A stretch of DNA of 54,237 bases, taken from the NCBI GenBank assembly GCA_020832565.1, contig JAFIEI010000024.1, forward strand, positions 1 to 54,237. The letters are read 5' to 3'. A program made the position numbers and the translations under genes. The first letter of the stretch is position 1. Every line of letters begins with the position of its first letter. The notes under the pieces are model-generated. The model saw nothing but the letters and a program-made list of their open reading frames with translations, was not told the DNA's origin and made no database searches. This document shows positions 10,374 to 20,352 of the stretch, one piece after another. This DNA is from Salinarimonas sp. (GTDB lineage: Bacteria > Pseudomonadota > Alphaproteobacteria > Rhizobiales > Beijerinckiaceae).

Positions 10374-11720
10374 TTACCCAGCCGCCCCGCGCAGGCGCGC
10401 CAGAATCTTCTCGCGCCCTATCAGCGGCAGGAGCGGGCCGAGTTCGGGGCCGTGGTCGCGACCGGTCAGGGCGAGGCGAAGCGGCATGAACAGGGCGCGC
10501 CCCTTGTGACCTGTTTCCTGCTTGAGCGCCTTGGTCCAGACCGACCAAGTCTCGCCATCCGGCTCACCCTCGGGCAGAAGCCGCGCTGCGGTCTCGCAGA
10601 AGGCGGCATCCTCGATCACGGGCGTGACGGGCCCGGTGATCACCGGCCACCAGTCGCGCGCTTCCGGCAAACGGGTGACGTTCTTGCGCACCGCCTCCCA
10701 GAAAGCCGCGCCCCCCCCGATGCCGAGCGCTTCGAGGCGCGGACGCGCTTCGTCATAGGGCATCTCGTGGACGATGCGGGCATTGAGGTTCTCGAGTTCG
10801 TGCTCGTCGAACTTCGCGGGAGCTCGTGAGATACCGGAATAATCGAGCAGCCCGGCGAGCACGTCGAGATTCTCCAACGGGCGCACCGCTTCGGAGGTTC
10901 CCACCAGCACGGCGAGCGCCGCGACGGCCATCGGCTCGTAACCGGATTCGCGCAGCGCCGAGAGCGAAAGGTGGCCGAGCCGCTTGGACAGCCCCTCCCC
11001 CGAGGCCGTGGTGAGCAGGTTGTGATGGCCGAAGGCCGGCACCGTGGCGCCGAGCAGTTCGAAGAGCTGGATCTGCACGGCGGTGTTGGTGACGTGATCC
11101 TCGCCGCGAATGATATGCGTCACGCCGAGATCCGCATCATCGGCCACCGATGGCAGGGTGTAGAGATAAGTGCCGTCGGCGCGGATCAGCACGGGGTCGG
11201 AGAGCGAAGCGCAATCCACGCGGCTCTCCCCGCGCACCAGATCGTCCCAGACGACGACACGGGCATCGAGCTTGAAGCGCCAATGCGGCTTTCGGCCCTC
11301 CGCTTCCAGCTTTGCGCGCGCATCCGCATCGAGATCGAGCGCGGCGCGATCATAGATCGGCGGCAATCCGCGCGCGAGCTGGCGCTTGCGCTTGAATTCG
11401 AGCTCATCGGGCGTCTCGTAGCAGGGATAGAGCCGGTCCATCGCACGCAGCCTGTCGGCGACCTCGTCATACAGGGCAAAGCGCTCAGATTGCCGTACCG
11501 TGATATCGGGATCGATGCCCAGCCAGGCGAGGTCGTCGCTGATCGCTTGCGCGTATTCCGCACGCGAACGCTCGCGATCGGTATCGTCGAAACGCAGGAT
11601 GAAGCTGCCGCCATGCCGGCGGGCATGGAGCGCGTTCATCAGGGCCGTGCGGGCATTGCCGATATGGATCAGACCCGTCGGCGAGGGGGCGAAGCGGAGT
11701 TTGGGTGCGGATGCGGACAT
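10374..11720 (-). CDS. gltX: glutamate--tRNA ligase
   Basis: 448 aa class I aminoacyl-tRNA synthetase that charges tRNA with glutamate. The N terminus [18 protein letters not shown] holds the HIGH-type motif (HIGN). [17 protein letters not shown] follows. The KMSKS-type loop reads GLSKRLG. It lacks an obvious zinc-finger cysteine set. It is shorter than classical GluRS (~470) and resembles the second GluRS that many alphaproteobacteria carry. Whether it is discriminating or charges tRNA(Gln) for the amidotransferase route cannot be decided here. The ATG at 11720 gives the canonical start [16 protein letters not shown]. The frame is open for 30 codons upstream without family similarity. Confidence 0.95.
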   Translation of the reverse strand: MSASAPKLRFAPSPTGLIHIGNARTALMNALHARRHGGSFILRFDDTDRERSRAEYAQAISDDLAWLGIDPDITVRQSERFALYDEVADRLRAMDRLYPCYETPDELEFKRKRQLARGLPPIYDRAALDLDADARAKLEAEGRKPHWRFKLDARVVVWDDLVRGESRVDCASLSDPVLIRADGTYLYTLPSVADDADLGVTHIIRGEDHVTNTAVQIQLFELLGATVPAFGHHNLLTTASGEGLSKRLGHLSLSALRESGYEPMAVAALAVLVGTSEAVRPLENLDVLAGLLDYSGISRAPAKFDEHELENLNARIVHEMPYDEARPRLEALGIGGGAAFWEAVRKNVTRLPEARDWWPVITGPVTPVIEDAAFCETAARLLPEGEPDGETWSVWTKALKQETGHKGRALFMPLRLALTGRDHGPELGPLLPLIGREKILARLRGAAG

Positions 11721-11877
11721 GCGATCTGGCCTGGTGGTGTAGCGTGCAGTTATTGCCGATTCACCGCCGAAGTGGCGGCGCGTCTTCCCTTTACGCGATT
11801 TTTCCGGCACGCCCTAATCCGAAGCGGCGAAAATTCGGTAATAAGCTACAGCATTTCTGAATTCCCGGGAGGCCACA

Positions 11878-12426
11878 CTGCGAATCGCTTTCATCACCCT
11901 CGCCATACTCGCCCTGCTCGCCGGCGGTTTCGGGCTTCTTCTGTGGCGCGGCGAGGAACCCGGGGGCATCGACGATGCCTACGCGCTGGTCTTCGGCCCA
12001 CCTGATCTGGGAAGTGTCGATTTCGAAAACCTCTCCCGTCGCAACGCCCCCAACGACGCCCTCGCCTGCCATCCCGACATCTGCGGCGACACGCAAGTGG
12101 ATTTCACCACACCGGTCTTTTCGCTGCCCGGCGCGCGTCTTCGCGAGATCGTGCGTGAGGTGGCCCTGGCACAGCCGCGGACACAACTCGTCTATTCCGC
12201 GCGCTGGGAGGAAGAAGAGCGTTTCGTGATCCGCTCGGCACTGATGCGGTATCCCGACACGGTGGTGGCGCGGGTCTACGGCGCGGGGCCCGGGCAATCC
12301 ATGCTGGCGCTCTATTCGCGCAGCCAGATCGGCCATTCCGATCTCGGCGTGAACCGCGCGCGGCTCGAACGCTGGCTGGATGAGATCGCCGCCCTCACTG
12401 ACGCTGAGGAAGCGACGTCTGATTGA
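11878..12426 (+). CDS. DUF1499 domain protein, apparent CTG start
   Basis: 182 aa if initiated at CTG 11878. The protein begins with one membrane segment (FITLAILALLAGGFGLLLW) and continues with the DUF1499 signature DLGSVDFENLSRRNAPNDALACHPDIC and DFTTPVF, then SARWEEEERFVIRSALMRYPD. DUF1499 proteins are small membrane-anchored proteins without a settled function. The open frame begins after TAA 11842-11844 and contains no ATG, GTG or TTG until GTG 12097. A start there would delete the anchor and the core motif. GGGAGG (11867-11872) lies five bases before the CTG, supporting it as the real start. A sequencing error changing ATG to CTG is the alternative. Confidence 0.75.
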   Translation: MRIAFITLAILALLAGGFGLLLWRGEEPGGIDDAYALVFGPPDLGSVDFENLSRRNAPNDALACHPDICGDTQVDFTTPVFSLPGARLREIVREVALAQPRTQLVYSARWEEEERFVIRSALMRYPDTVVARVYGAGPGQSMLALYSRSQIGHSDLGVNRARLERWLDEIAALTDAEEATSD

Positions 12427-12783
12427 TTGCGGTGGAAACGAGTTGACCGGCGGGGCGTGGAGTTGAGGAGGCCAATCGCACGCGCCCGCCGGTCAGGCCC
12501 CAGAAACCCAGGAGATGCGGCGGACCTGAGCATCGAGGGCATGGCTGCACCCGAAGCTTCGGGCGATCCATTAGGTTTTATTAAAAATATAAGAAATCGC
12601 GGCGGAAGCAACGGATTCCTCCACCCGGCCGCATTTTCGATTTGTTTACCTTAAGGCTTAAGCTTGTCGGGAGCGGGGCGGGTGCGACCGTGACTCAACC
12701 ACGAGCCGAAAACCAAGCCTGCTCATCGGTCAAAAACGCGCTGCCAGACCCAAAGTTGCGAAGGTCGTCGCCCGGGGTATCGG
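12427..12783. other. intergenic stretch without a supported gene
   Basis: 357 bp between the DUF1499 gene and the convergent hypothetical gene. Short open frames exist but have no start signal or recognisable product. An AT-rich patch occurs at 12573-12600 and a doubled CTTAAG at about 12652-12664. I see no RNA gene or clear terminator. Confidence 0.5.
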
Positions 12784-13284
12784 TCAATTCTCAGGTGGCC
12801 GCGCTTGTCGTGCTACCCACCCGTCAATATAAGCTTCGGTTCGGATGGATTTATCAAGCGCTGATCGCGCATTGCGCCTGGCTTGCTTTGTTCCGAAGAA
12901 TCCAAGCCCTGTCGCCAAGATTGCGATCACGGACACAAAAACACCTGCAATAGAGACGTTGAGGTTCCGATCAGCACGCTCTTCAGCGCGCTCTTGCCGC
13001 ACTCTGGCGCCAAAGTTCTGCAGCAGATCACGAGCCTGATCTTCGGAGACGTCGTTGCCGCATGGATGGTTGTCGCACAACTCACGCGCCCAGGATTGCC
13101 GCGCCAAGGTATCATGATCCGTTGCTTCGAAAGAAGCCTCCAGAATTTTTGCAATCCCCGAAAGCTCGGGCGGTACGAGGCAACACCCCCCTGCGCCCCC
13201 GTCGCCTCCTTCCCATGCAGAGGCCTTGGTGACAAAGGCTGCGGAAATGACGAGAGCAAGAAGCAAGGAGGTGATTGCCCGCAT
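12784..13284 (-). CDS. hypothetical secreted or membrane-anchored protein
   Basis: 166 aa, product not recognised. The N terminus MRAITSLLLALVISAAFVTKASA is a convincing Sec signal peptide with cleavage after ASA. A cysteine-containing segment follows (GGCCLVPPELSG, and CDNHPCGNDVSEDQA near residue 70). An Arg/Glu-rich helix (RVRQERAEERADRN) leads to one membrane helix (VSIAGVFVSVIAILATGLGFF, about 110-130) and a cytosolic tail. The expected topology is a periplasmic N-terminal domain with the C terminus inside. Codon use is a little less GC-biased than in the neighbours. No operon partner. Confidence 0.6.
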   Translation of the reverse strand: MRAITSLLLALVISAAFVTKASAWEGGDGGAGGCCLVPPELSGIAKILEASFEATDHDTLARQSWARELCDNHPCGNDVSEDQARDLLQNFGARVRQERAEERADRNLNVSIAGVFVSVIAILATGLGFFGTKQARRNARSALDKSIRTEAYIDGWVARQARPPEN

Positions 13285-13615
13285 GGTTCGCGACCTATTT
13301 GGTGTGATCGTATTTGTTTATCTATCAATAGTAGCATTGGTTAATCAATTTGGGAACCGTCCTACGCTACTTCGCCGATGCGCAATCAAGATTGGCTGCT
13401 GAATTCTGCGCAGGACAGATCGCCTAGACGCGACCGGCTCATGCCGCCCTCACCGCTGAACGGTTGGCGTGGCAAGGATAATCACCGGAGCAAATCCGAG
13501 CCCACCGCGAAAGCGCAAGACCATGGCCAAAACGGCGATTGCGGCAATGCCCTTTGCTATCCCTCCCGTGCAGATGCACAATCATCGGAAGCGGTGAAAG
13601 CATGGAGGTGCAGGC
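13285..13615. other. intergenic region, no gene seen
   Basis: 331 bp between two divergent genes. The part at 13300-13370 is AT-rich and probably holds the promoter of the minus-strand hypothetical gene. The part before 13616 ends with the ribosome-binding site GGAGGTG. Short open frames here have no similarity I recognise. Confidence 0.4.
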
Positions 13616-14611
13616 ATGGCGCGACTTTCGGTTCTCGATCTCGCCCCGATCGCCCAGGGCGAGGATGTCGCGACGGCGCTGGCGCGGACCCGCGAGCTCG
13701 CCATCCATGCCGAGGCGCTCGGCTACCGGCGCTACTGGCTGGCCGAGCACCACAACATGCCCGGTATCGCGAGTGCCGCGACCGCGATCGTCATCGCCGA
13801 TATCGCCCGCGCGACGCGCACCATCCGCGTCGGGGCCGGCGGGATCATGCTGCCCAACCACGCTCCACTCGTCGTCGCAGAGCAATTCGGAACGCTTGCG
13901 AGCCTGTTTCCCGGACGGATCGATCTCGGGCTCGGACGCGCGCCAGGAACGGATCAGGCGACGGCACAGGCATTGCGGCGCCATCTGAGCGGCGATGCGT
14001 ATCAGTTTCCCGACGATGTCGTCGAACTGATGCATTACTTCGATCCCGTCCAACCCGGCCAGCAGGTCCGGGCGATTCCGGGGGCGGGGCTCGACGTGCC
14101 GGTCTGGATTCTCGGATCGAGCCTGTTCGGGGCGCAGCTCGCGGCGATGCTCGGCCTGCCCTATGCTTTCGCCTCGCATTTCGCGCCGGCGCAGATGATG
14201 GATGCGATCGCGGTATATCGCGAACGCTTCCAGCCCTCGCGCCATCTCGACGCGCCCTATGTCATGCTCGGGCTGAACGTGTTTGCCGCCGAGAACGACG
14301 CGACGGCGCGCTACCTGATGTCCTCGCGCCAGCAGGCCTTCGTCGCCCTGCGCTACGGGCGCCCAGGGCCCCTGCCCCCGCCCGTGGCCGATTACGAGGC
14401 CGGCCTCGGCCCGGGCGAGCGCTCCCTGCTCGACGGTCTCGCGCCGGGCACCGTCTGCGGTGGTCCTGAAACCGTGCGCGCGGGCATCGACGCCTTCATT
14501 GCCCGCACGGGCGCCGACGAGATCATGGTGACGGCGCAGATCTACGATCAGGCCGCGCGGCTGCGCTCTTTCGAGATCGCCGCGCGCGAACATGCAGCGC
14601 TGGCGGCTTGA
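13616..14611 (+). CDS. LLM class flavin-dependent oxidoreductase (luciferase-like monooxygenase)
   Basis: 331 aa. The luciferase-like fold is shown by [15 protein letters not shown] near residue 45, [23 protein letters not shown] near 80, and [16 protein letters not shown] near 103, the last being the pattern of the MsnO8/YhbW-type group. These enzymes use reduced FMN supplied by a separate reductase. The substrate is unknown. GGAGGTG lies just upstream of the ATG. The gene appears monocistronic. Confidence 0.85.
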   Translation: MARLSVLDLAPIAQGEDVATALARTRELAIHAEALGYRRYWLAEHHNMPGIASAATAIVIADIARATRTIRVGAGGIMLPNHAPLVVAEQFGTLASLFPGRIDLGLGRAPGTDQATAQALRRHLSGDAYQFPDDVVELMHYFDPVQPGQQVRAIPGAGLDVPVWILGSSLFGAQLAAMLGLPYAFASHFAPAQMMDAIAVYRERFQPSRHLDAPYVMLGLNVFAAENDATARYLMSSRQQAFVALRYGRPGPLPPPVADYEAGLGPGERSLLDGLAPGTVCGGPETVRAGIDAFIARTGADEIMVTAQIYDQAARLRSFEIAAREHAALAA

Positions 14612-14634
14612 GAACCGCGGGCGCTGTTCAACCC

Positions 14635-14711
14635 GATTACGGGTGACTACGCAGCGACCTTTCGCCGCCTCGGCGCGGCGCATCCGGGCGCGGTAAGCGA
14701 CACCCGTAATC
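14635..14711. other. 77-bp intergenic element with 11-bp perfect inverted ends
   Basis: GATTACGGGTG (14635-14645) is exactly complementary to CACCCGTAATC (14701-14711). Between them are 55 bases containing a further GC-rich self-complementary stretch (CGCCGC...GCGGCG, about 14662-14680). It sits 23 bp upstream of the small membrane gene at 14734 and just downstream of the monooxygenase. It could be a structured leader RNA, a terminator-like structure or a palindromic repeat. No T-run follows. Confidence 0.5.
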
Positions 14712-14733
14712 AGCACGCACGGAGTTGTCCCCC

Positions 14734-14952
14734 ATGGTCTTGCGCGCCCTCTACTGGATCCCCCTCTTCGGCTGGCTCTTGCGCGATGCCGTCTACGGCG
14801 ACACGCTCTCGCGCATCTTCTTCGTGGTGAACCTGCTGGTGCTCTGGGCGCTGGCGGTTGTGATATTCGGCTATGCGGCGGTGATCATCCCCGCGCTGCT
14901 GCTGACCCCGACATTCCTCGCCATCATCGTGGCCTTCACCCTCAACAAATAG
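14734..14952 (+). CDS. small two-helix membrane protein
   Basis: 72 aa, function not recognised. Two hydrophobic segments: FFVVNLLVLWALAVVIFGY and AAVIIPALLLTPTFLAIIVAF, preceded by an amphipathic N terminus (ALYWIPLFGWLLRDAVYGD). The ATG at 14734 is nine bases after GGAG (14721-14724). A TTG at 14725 would be an alternative start. It resembles small inner-membrane proteins that are widespread in alphaproteobacteria but unassigned. The structured element 14635-14711 lies in its probable leader. Confidence 0.65.
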   Translation: MVLRALYWIPLFGWLLRDAVYGDTLSRIFFVVNLLVLWALAVVIFGYAAVIIPALLLTPTFLAIIVAFTLNK

Positions 14953-15116
14953 AGAGCGCTCGCGATTCAGGGCGGAGACACGCCTGAAGGCGGCGCGAAT
15001 CCGGCAAGCGGGTTTGCGCGGCTGCGCCTTGCGCGGCTCGGCCCGTCCGCGCACCCTTCCGGAAAATCAGCGTCTGCCCGATCGAAGCGGGGACGCATGT
15101 CGGGAGGAAGACGATC

Positions 15117-16865
<1,749 letters not shown>

Positions 16866-16904
16866 CGAACTCCTCTGCCGCATGCGGAGGAAGGAGCAAA
16901 CAGC

Positions 16905-17564
16905 ATGTCCGAGCCCTTGCGCATCACCGTGATCTCAGACGTCATCTGCCCTTGGTGCTATCTCGGCAAACGCCGTCTGGAAAGCGCCCTGGCGGAGAGC
17001 GGCGTCGAGGCGAGCGTGTCCTGGCTCCCCTTCGAGCTCAATCCCGACATGCCCGAGGGCGGCATGCCGCGTGCCGATTATCGCGCCCAGAAATTCGGCG
17101 CGGAGAAAGGCGCCGAGCTCGATGCCGAGATGAAGCAGCGTGGCGATACCGAGGGCGTGCATTTCGCCTTCGAGAAGATGGTCCATACCCCCAACACCCG
17201 CCGCGCCCACATGCTGGTGGCGCAGGCCTCCGATGTCGGCCTCGGCGATGATCTCACCGAAGCGCTGTTTCGGGCCTATTTCGAGGAAGGCGCCGATGTC
17301 GGCGATCCGCAGATCCTGATCGGCATCGCCGAGCAGGTCGGGCTGGACCCGGAACTCGCCGGCGAGGTCATCCGCAGCGAAGCGATCTCCGACGCTGTGG
17401 CGACGATGGAGAGCCGGGCCACGGAAGTGGGTGTGACGGGCGTGCCCTTCTTCATCATCAACGAGAAATATGCCGTATCCGGCGCTCAGCCGAAGGAAGC
17501 CTGGCTCGAATTCTTCGAGAAGCTGCAATCCGACGAAGGCCCCGAAGCAGGCCCCGCCGCCTGA
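16905..17564 (+). CDS. DsbA family oxidoreductase (FrnE-like)
   Basis: 219 aa. Thioredoxin fold with the active-site CPWC in SDVICPWCYLGKRRLE (residues 15-18 region), an inserted helical domain, and the cis-Pro loop GVTGVPFFIINEKYAVSGAQP. It lacks a signal peptide, so it is cytosolic like FrnE/2-hydroxychromene isomerase-type members, which reduce or isomerise disulfides. It lies 39 bp after the dehydratase and may be cotranscribed. GGAGGAAGGAG-type sites precede the ATG. Confidence 0.88.
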   Translation: MSEPLRITVISDVICPWCYLGKRRLESALAESGVEASVSWLPFELNPDMPEGGMPRADYRAQKFGAEKGAELDAEMKQRGDTEGVHFAFEKMVHTPNTRRAHMLVAQASDVGLGDDLTEALFRAYFEEGADVGDPQILIGIAEQVGLDPELAGEVIRSEAISDAVATMESRATEVGVTGVPFFIINEKYAVSGAQPKEAWLEFFEKLQSDEGPEAGPAA

Positions 17565-17957
17565 GGCCGCCCCACCGCGCGTGGATCAGCGGCACCGCGC
17601 CGATGAACTGGAAGCGCCCGCAAGCCGAGTGCGGGCGCAGCATATCCGCAGGCCCGTCGGCGCATTCGGCTGTGAAGCGTGGAAAAGAGCGGGCGCCGCT
17701 CGGCGGATATGTGATGCGCATTGCGCAAACACATCCGTCGGCGGCGCCTCTTTCCCTCTGGCAGGCTCGAATCCAGACCGAAAACTAGGGTCGGACCACG
17801 CCACCAGCGTAGCCGCATCAGGCCAGATGTCGCGCGCATTTGCTGTGCAATGGCGATCAAATTCCGCGCATTGCGCTGCATCCACAGGCAGCGCGGACGG
17901 GTTAGCCGGCCCTGCCCGGGCGCTTCGCCTTCACCGCACCGCCCTGTGTTTCAGGCT
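17565..17957. other. intergenic region with one strong hairpin
   Basis: 393 bp between convergent genes. The only structure I support is the 9-bp perfect hairpin GCGCCCGCA (17614-17622), a 7-nt loop, and TGCGGGCGC (17630-17638), about 50 bases after the DsbA-family stop. It is a reasonable transcription-end candidate without a T-run. Open frames here look like chance frames of GC-rich DNA. A tRNA T-loop-like string near 17765 has no matching stems. Confidence 0.45.
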
Positions 17958-18845
17958 CTATCCCTGACGGCCCGCGACGCGCGGTGCAGGCTGGGCCGGC
18001 TTGCGCGCGCCGTCATCGAAGATCTGGTCCTGATCATCACCGGGATCGCCCTGGCTCGGGCGGATCGGTGCGGCATTGGCCGCCGACGGCGTGGCGCGCG
18101 GGCGCGCGGGTTGCCCCTGACGCGGCGGAACTGCTGCAGGGTCGACGGGGCGCGGTGCGGCGCGGGCGACGGCTTCCGGAGCAGGTGTAGAGGCTGACGT
18201 CGATTGCCCGGACGATGCCGGCGCGGCGGAAGCCGCACTCTTTTGCGCCGGCGCTGCCGGCTGAGCCGGGGCATGAGCGACCAGATCACCGAGCCCGCGC
18301 GTGGACCCATGGCGACCGGAACGGGTCTCGAGATGGTCGAGCAGCGATTCGAGCGCCGCATTCTGAATGCTGCCGTCATGCGCCGCCGGCTTGCGCCCGA
18401 GCGCGACGAGACGCGGCTCGCAGGTTTCCTCCTGCGTCAGTTCCGCCCCGAACCACAATGGCGGGCGGAACCCGTTGGCCTGCATGGAATCGTTGAAGTG
18501 CAGCAGAATGAACGCGCAAGGCAGCGGCGAGACGAAGCGCAGGATCTCGACATCGAGACCGCCACCGCCTTCGAAAGGCATACGCTCATAGACAACGCGA
18601 CCGGCACAGACATCCATCAAGACCTCGCCCTGGGCGCGCGACACCTCGGTGCGCTCCTCCGAGACCCCGCCATCGGGTAGCAGGTCCTGGAGCACGAGCG
18701 TGCAGCTCTCACCCTCCAGCCGCAGGAAGGAACGCCTGTCGGATTGATCGGGAAAATGCCCCTCGACCACGGGCATGGCGTGCCGCTCACGCCCGATCAG
18801 GCGCGCGAAACCGGGTGCGAGACGAAAACGTCGCGTGAGTGTCAT
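17958..18845 (-). CDS. divergent CYTH-like protein with Ala/Pro-rich tail
   Basis: 295 aa. Residues 1-175 follow the order of a CYTH/triphosphate-tunnel domain: TRRFRLAPGF at the start, VVEGHFP, RSFLRLEGESCTLVLQ, ERTEVSRAQGEVLMDVC, DVEILRF, FILLHFND. The normal N-terminal ExExK motif and the late acidic residues are missing, so catalytic activity is doubtful. From about residue 190 to the end the chain is disordered, rich in Ala, Pro, Gln and Ser. The CYTH call is by pattern only. A related alphaproteobacterial family of unknown function is the safer label. ATG at 18845. Confidence 0.55.
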   Translation of the reverse strand: MTLTRRFRLAPGFARLIGRERHAMPVVEGHFPDQSDRRSFLRLEGESCTLVLQDLLPDGGVSEERTEVSRAQGEVLMDVCAGRVVYERMPFEGGGGLDVEILRFVSPLPCAFILLHFNDSMQANGFRPPLWFGAELTQEETCEPRLVALGRKPAAHDGSIQNAALESLLDHLETRSGRHGSTRGLGDLVAHAPAQPAAPAQKSAASAAPASSGQSTSASTPAPEAVARAAPRPVDPAAVPPRQGQPARPRATPSAANAAPIRPSQGDPGDDQDQIFDDGARKPAQPAPRVAGRQG

Positions 18846-19096
18846 GAATACCTCGACTCGTCAGAACTGACGCAGCGCCGGGAGCGAATCATCGCACCGG
18901 TGCCACGGGAGCGCGCAGCTTCTCCATGACAATGTCGAGAAAGCGGCAAGGTTCGATCCGGATTCCCGCAAACCCTGCGCGCAATAATGCGATGTGGATG
19001 AGACGGCATCCGAGACACCGCTTTCGGGCCCGCCCGCACCCGTAGACGTCGTTGCGCCCGCTCTGGCATCGCGACACGGGCATTCTGGGCGGGTAT

Positions 19097-19711
19097 TCAG
19101 TGCTTGTCGCCTGCGGGAGCTTCCGGCGCACCGATCGGATCCAGCGCGCTGCCTTCGGGACCGCTTGGCTTCTTCCCACCGACGGAAGCATCATCTTCCG
19201 ACAACACCGTATCGCCGGCGGCGGCCGTACGCTCTTGCGAATCCGAAGACGCTGCATCTGCTTCCTCGGGCCCCGCCTTCACCAGTCGCAGGATCTCGAC
19301 CGCGACCTGCCAGGGCAGCGGCTGGGCGATCCGCAGGAAGGCGCGCCCGTCGCCCAAATCCTCGATATGCACCTCCTTCGCGCCGTCTCCCCCTTCCGAC
19401 CCGCGTGCCGGGAAAGGTTCCGTGGTCAGGAGTTCGTCCGTATCGATGCCCAGAACCTTGCTCAGCGCTTCGACATGCGTCATCCGGCGCGGCAGGCTAC
19501 GGCCCTTGGCATAGGACCAGACACTCACATCGCTGATGCGCGCGCCGGGCGGCAGATGCTCCTGAGCGCGGCGCGCGGTTTCCTTGTAGGTCAGGCCGCT
19601 GCGCTTGATCGCGCTCCAGAGGCGCTCGGCGAAGACATCCTTGTCAATGGGCAAAGTCCGCTCTTTCACCGTCTTGACGGCTGCGGCGGGCGATAGAGAA
19701 CGACGTTGCAT
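19097..19711 (-). CDS. XRE-like helix-turn-helix regulator
   Basis: 204 aa. Residues 20-95 form a lambda-repressor-type HTH: FAERLWSAIKRSGLTYKE, ARISDVSVWSYAKGRSLPRR, then VEALSKVLGIDTDELL. A middle segment (EDLGDGRAFLRIAQPLPWQVAVEILRLV) and an acidic/Pro-rich tail follow. The target is unknown. The ATG at 19711 has AGGA nine bases upstream. In-frame ATGs at 19747 and 19945 would add unconserved residues. Its upstream region runs into the AT-rich island. Confidence 0.75.
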   Translation of the reverse strand: MQRRSLSPAAAVKTVKERTLPIDKDVFAERLWSAIKRSGLTYKETARRAQEHLPPGARISDVSVWSYAKGRSLPRRMTHVEALSKVLGIDTDELLTTEPFPARGSEGGDGAKEVHIEDLGDGRAFLRIAQPLPWQVAVEILRLVKAGPEEADAASSDSQERTAAAGDTVLSEDDASVGGKKPSGPEGSALDPIGAPEAPAGDKH

Positions 19712-19929
19712 CACAAATTCCTCACGAATAATGCGACCGTCCGGCATGCTGCGTTGTGTCTCGCCATGGAACAACCTCCCCGCGAAGACGTCTGCCCCTG
19801 CACGCCACCCGGCCCTCCCGATATACAAATCAGCCCCGTCGAATGACCGCCCCTCGGCGCAGCACCGATGCGCAATAGCCCGCAGCGCGATGCCTGAGGG
19901 ACGACATTCTCCGGCCACCCCGAATCGAA

Positions 19930-20310
19930 AACGGGAACGGCCCACTCAATTATTATTGCTGATGGTTAATCGAAAGTGAATACACAAAACTTCCCAAACA
20001 TGGCTGTAGTCAGAATTGATTAAAATTGTTTTACTCACCAATCATTATGATCGAAATCGGACTTTCCGAATGAATCTATGCGGTACGATTTCTTGCAATA
20101 TGCGGATAGGTCTCCACCAAAACTTACAGATAAGAACCGCAATTGCGAAATACAGGCTCGCGACGAGAAAGATGTCCCGTTCCAATACGCTGCTTCAGAA
20201 CGAAACAAATTCACGTCGAGAAATGCTTTTTACAATAAAACCTGCAATTCAGCGTATATATAGCCTGATTAATAATATTTGTAAACCACTTTGTCGACGA
20301 AACGACATTC
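19930..20310. other. AT-rich intergenic island, no convincing gene
   Basis: The 641-bp gap 19712-20352 contains a stretch far poorer in G+C than anything around it (37% over 20041-20100 by count). Short plus-strand frames (20016-20363, 20078-20263) have composition unlike a protein of this genome, no good start site, and run into the 3' end of the lactate permease. It may hold promoters for the XRE regulator or be a relic of foreign DNA. No repeat, att site or RNA gene was found. Confidence 0.5.
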
Positions 20311-20352
20311 AACCAGGCATTCGCAGCAAGGCGAAACACCACCGGGCACAAG

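Noticed and set aside
11791-12336. 181-codon minus-strand frame
   Set aside because: It covers the DUF1499 gene in antisense. The plus-strand frame has the domain motif and a ribosome-binding site.
17755-17790. T-loop-like string ctcgaatcc suggesting a tRNA 3' end
   Set aside because: No acceptor, D or anticodon stem fits on either side, and the presumed T-stem does not pair.
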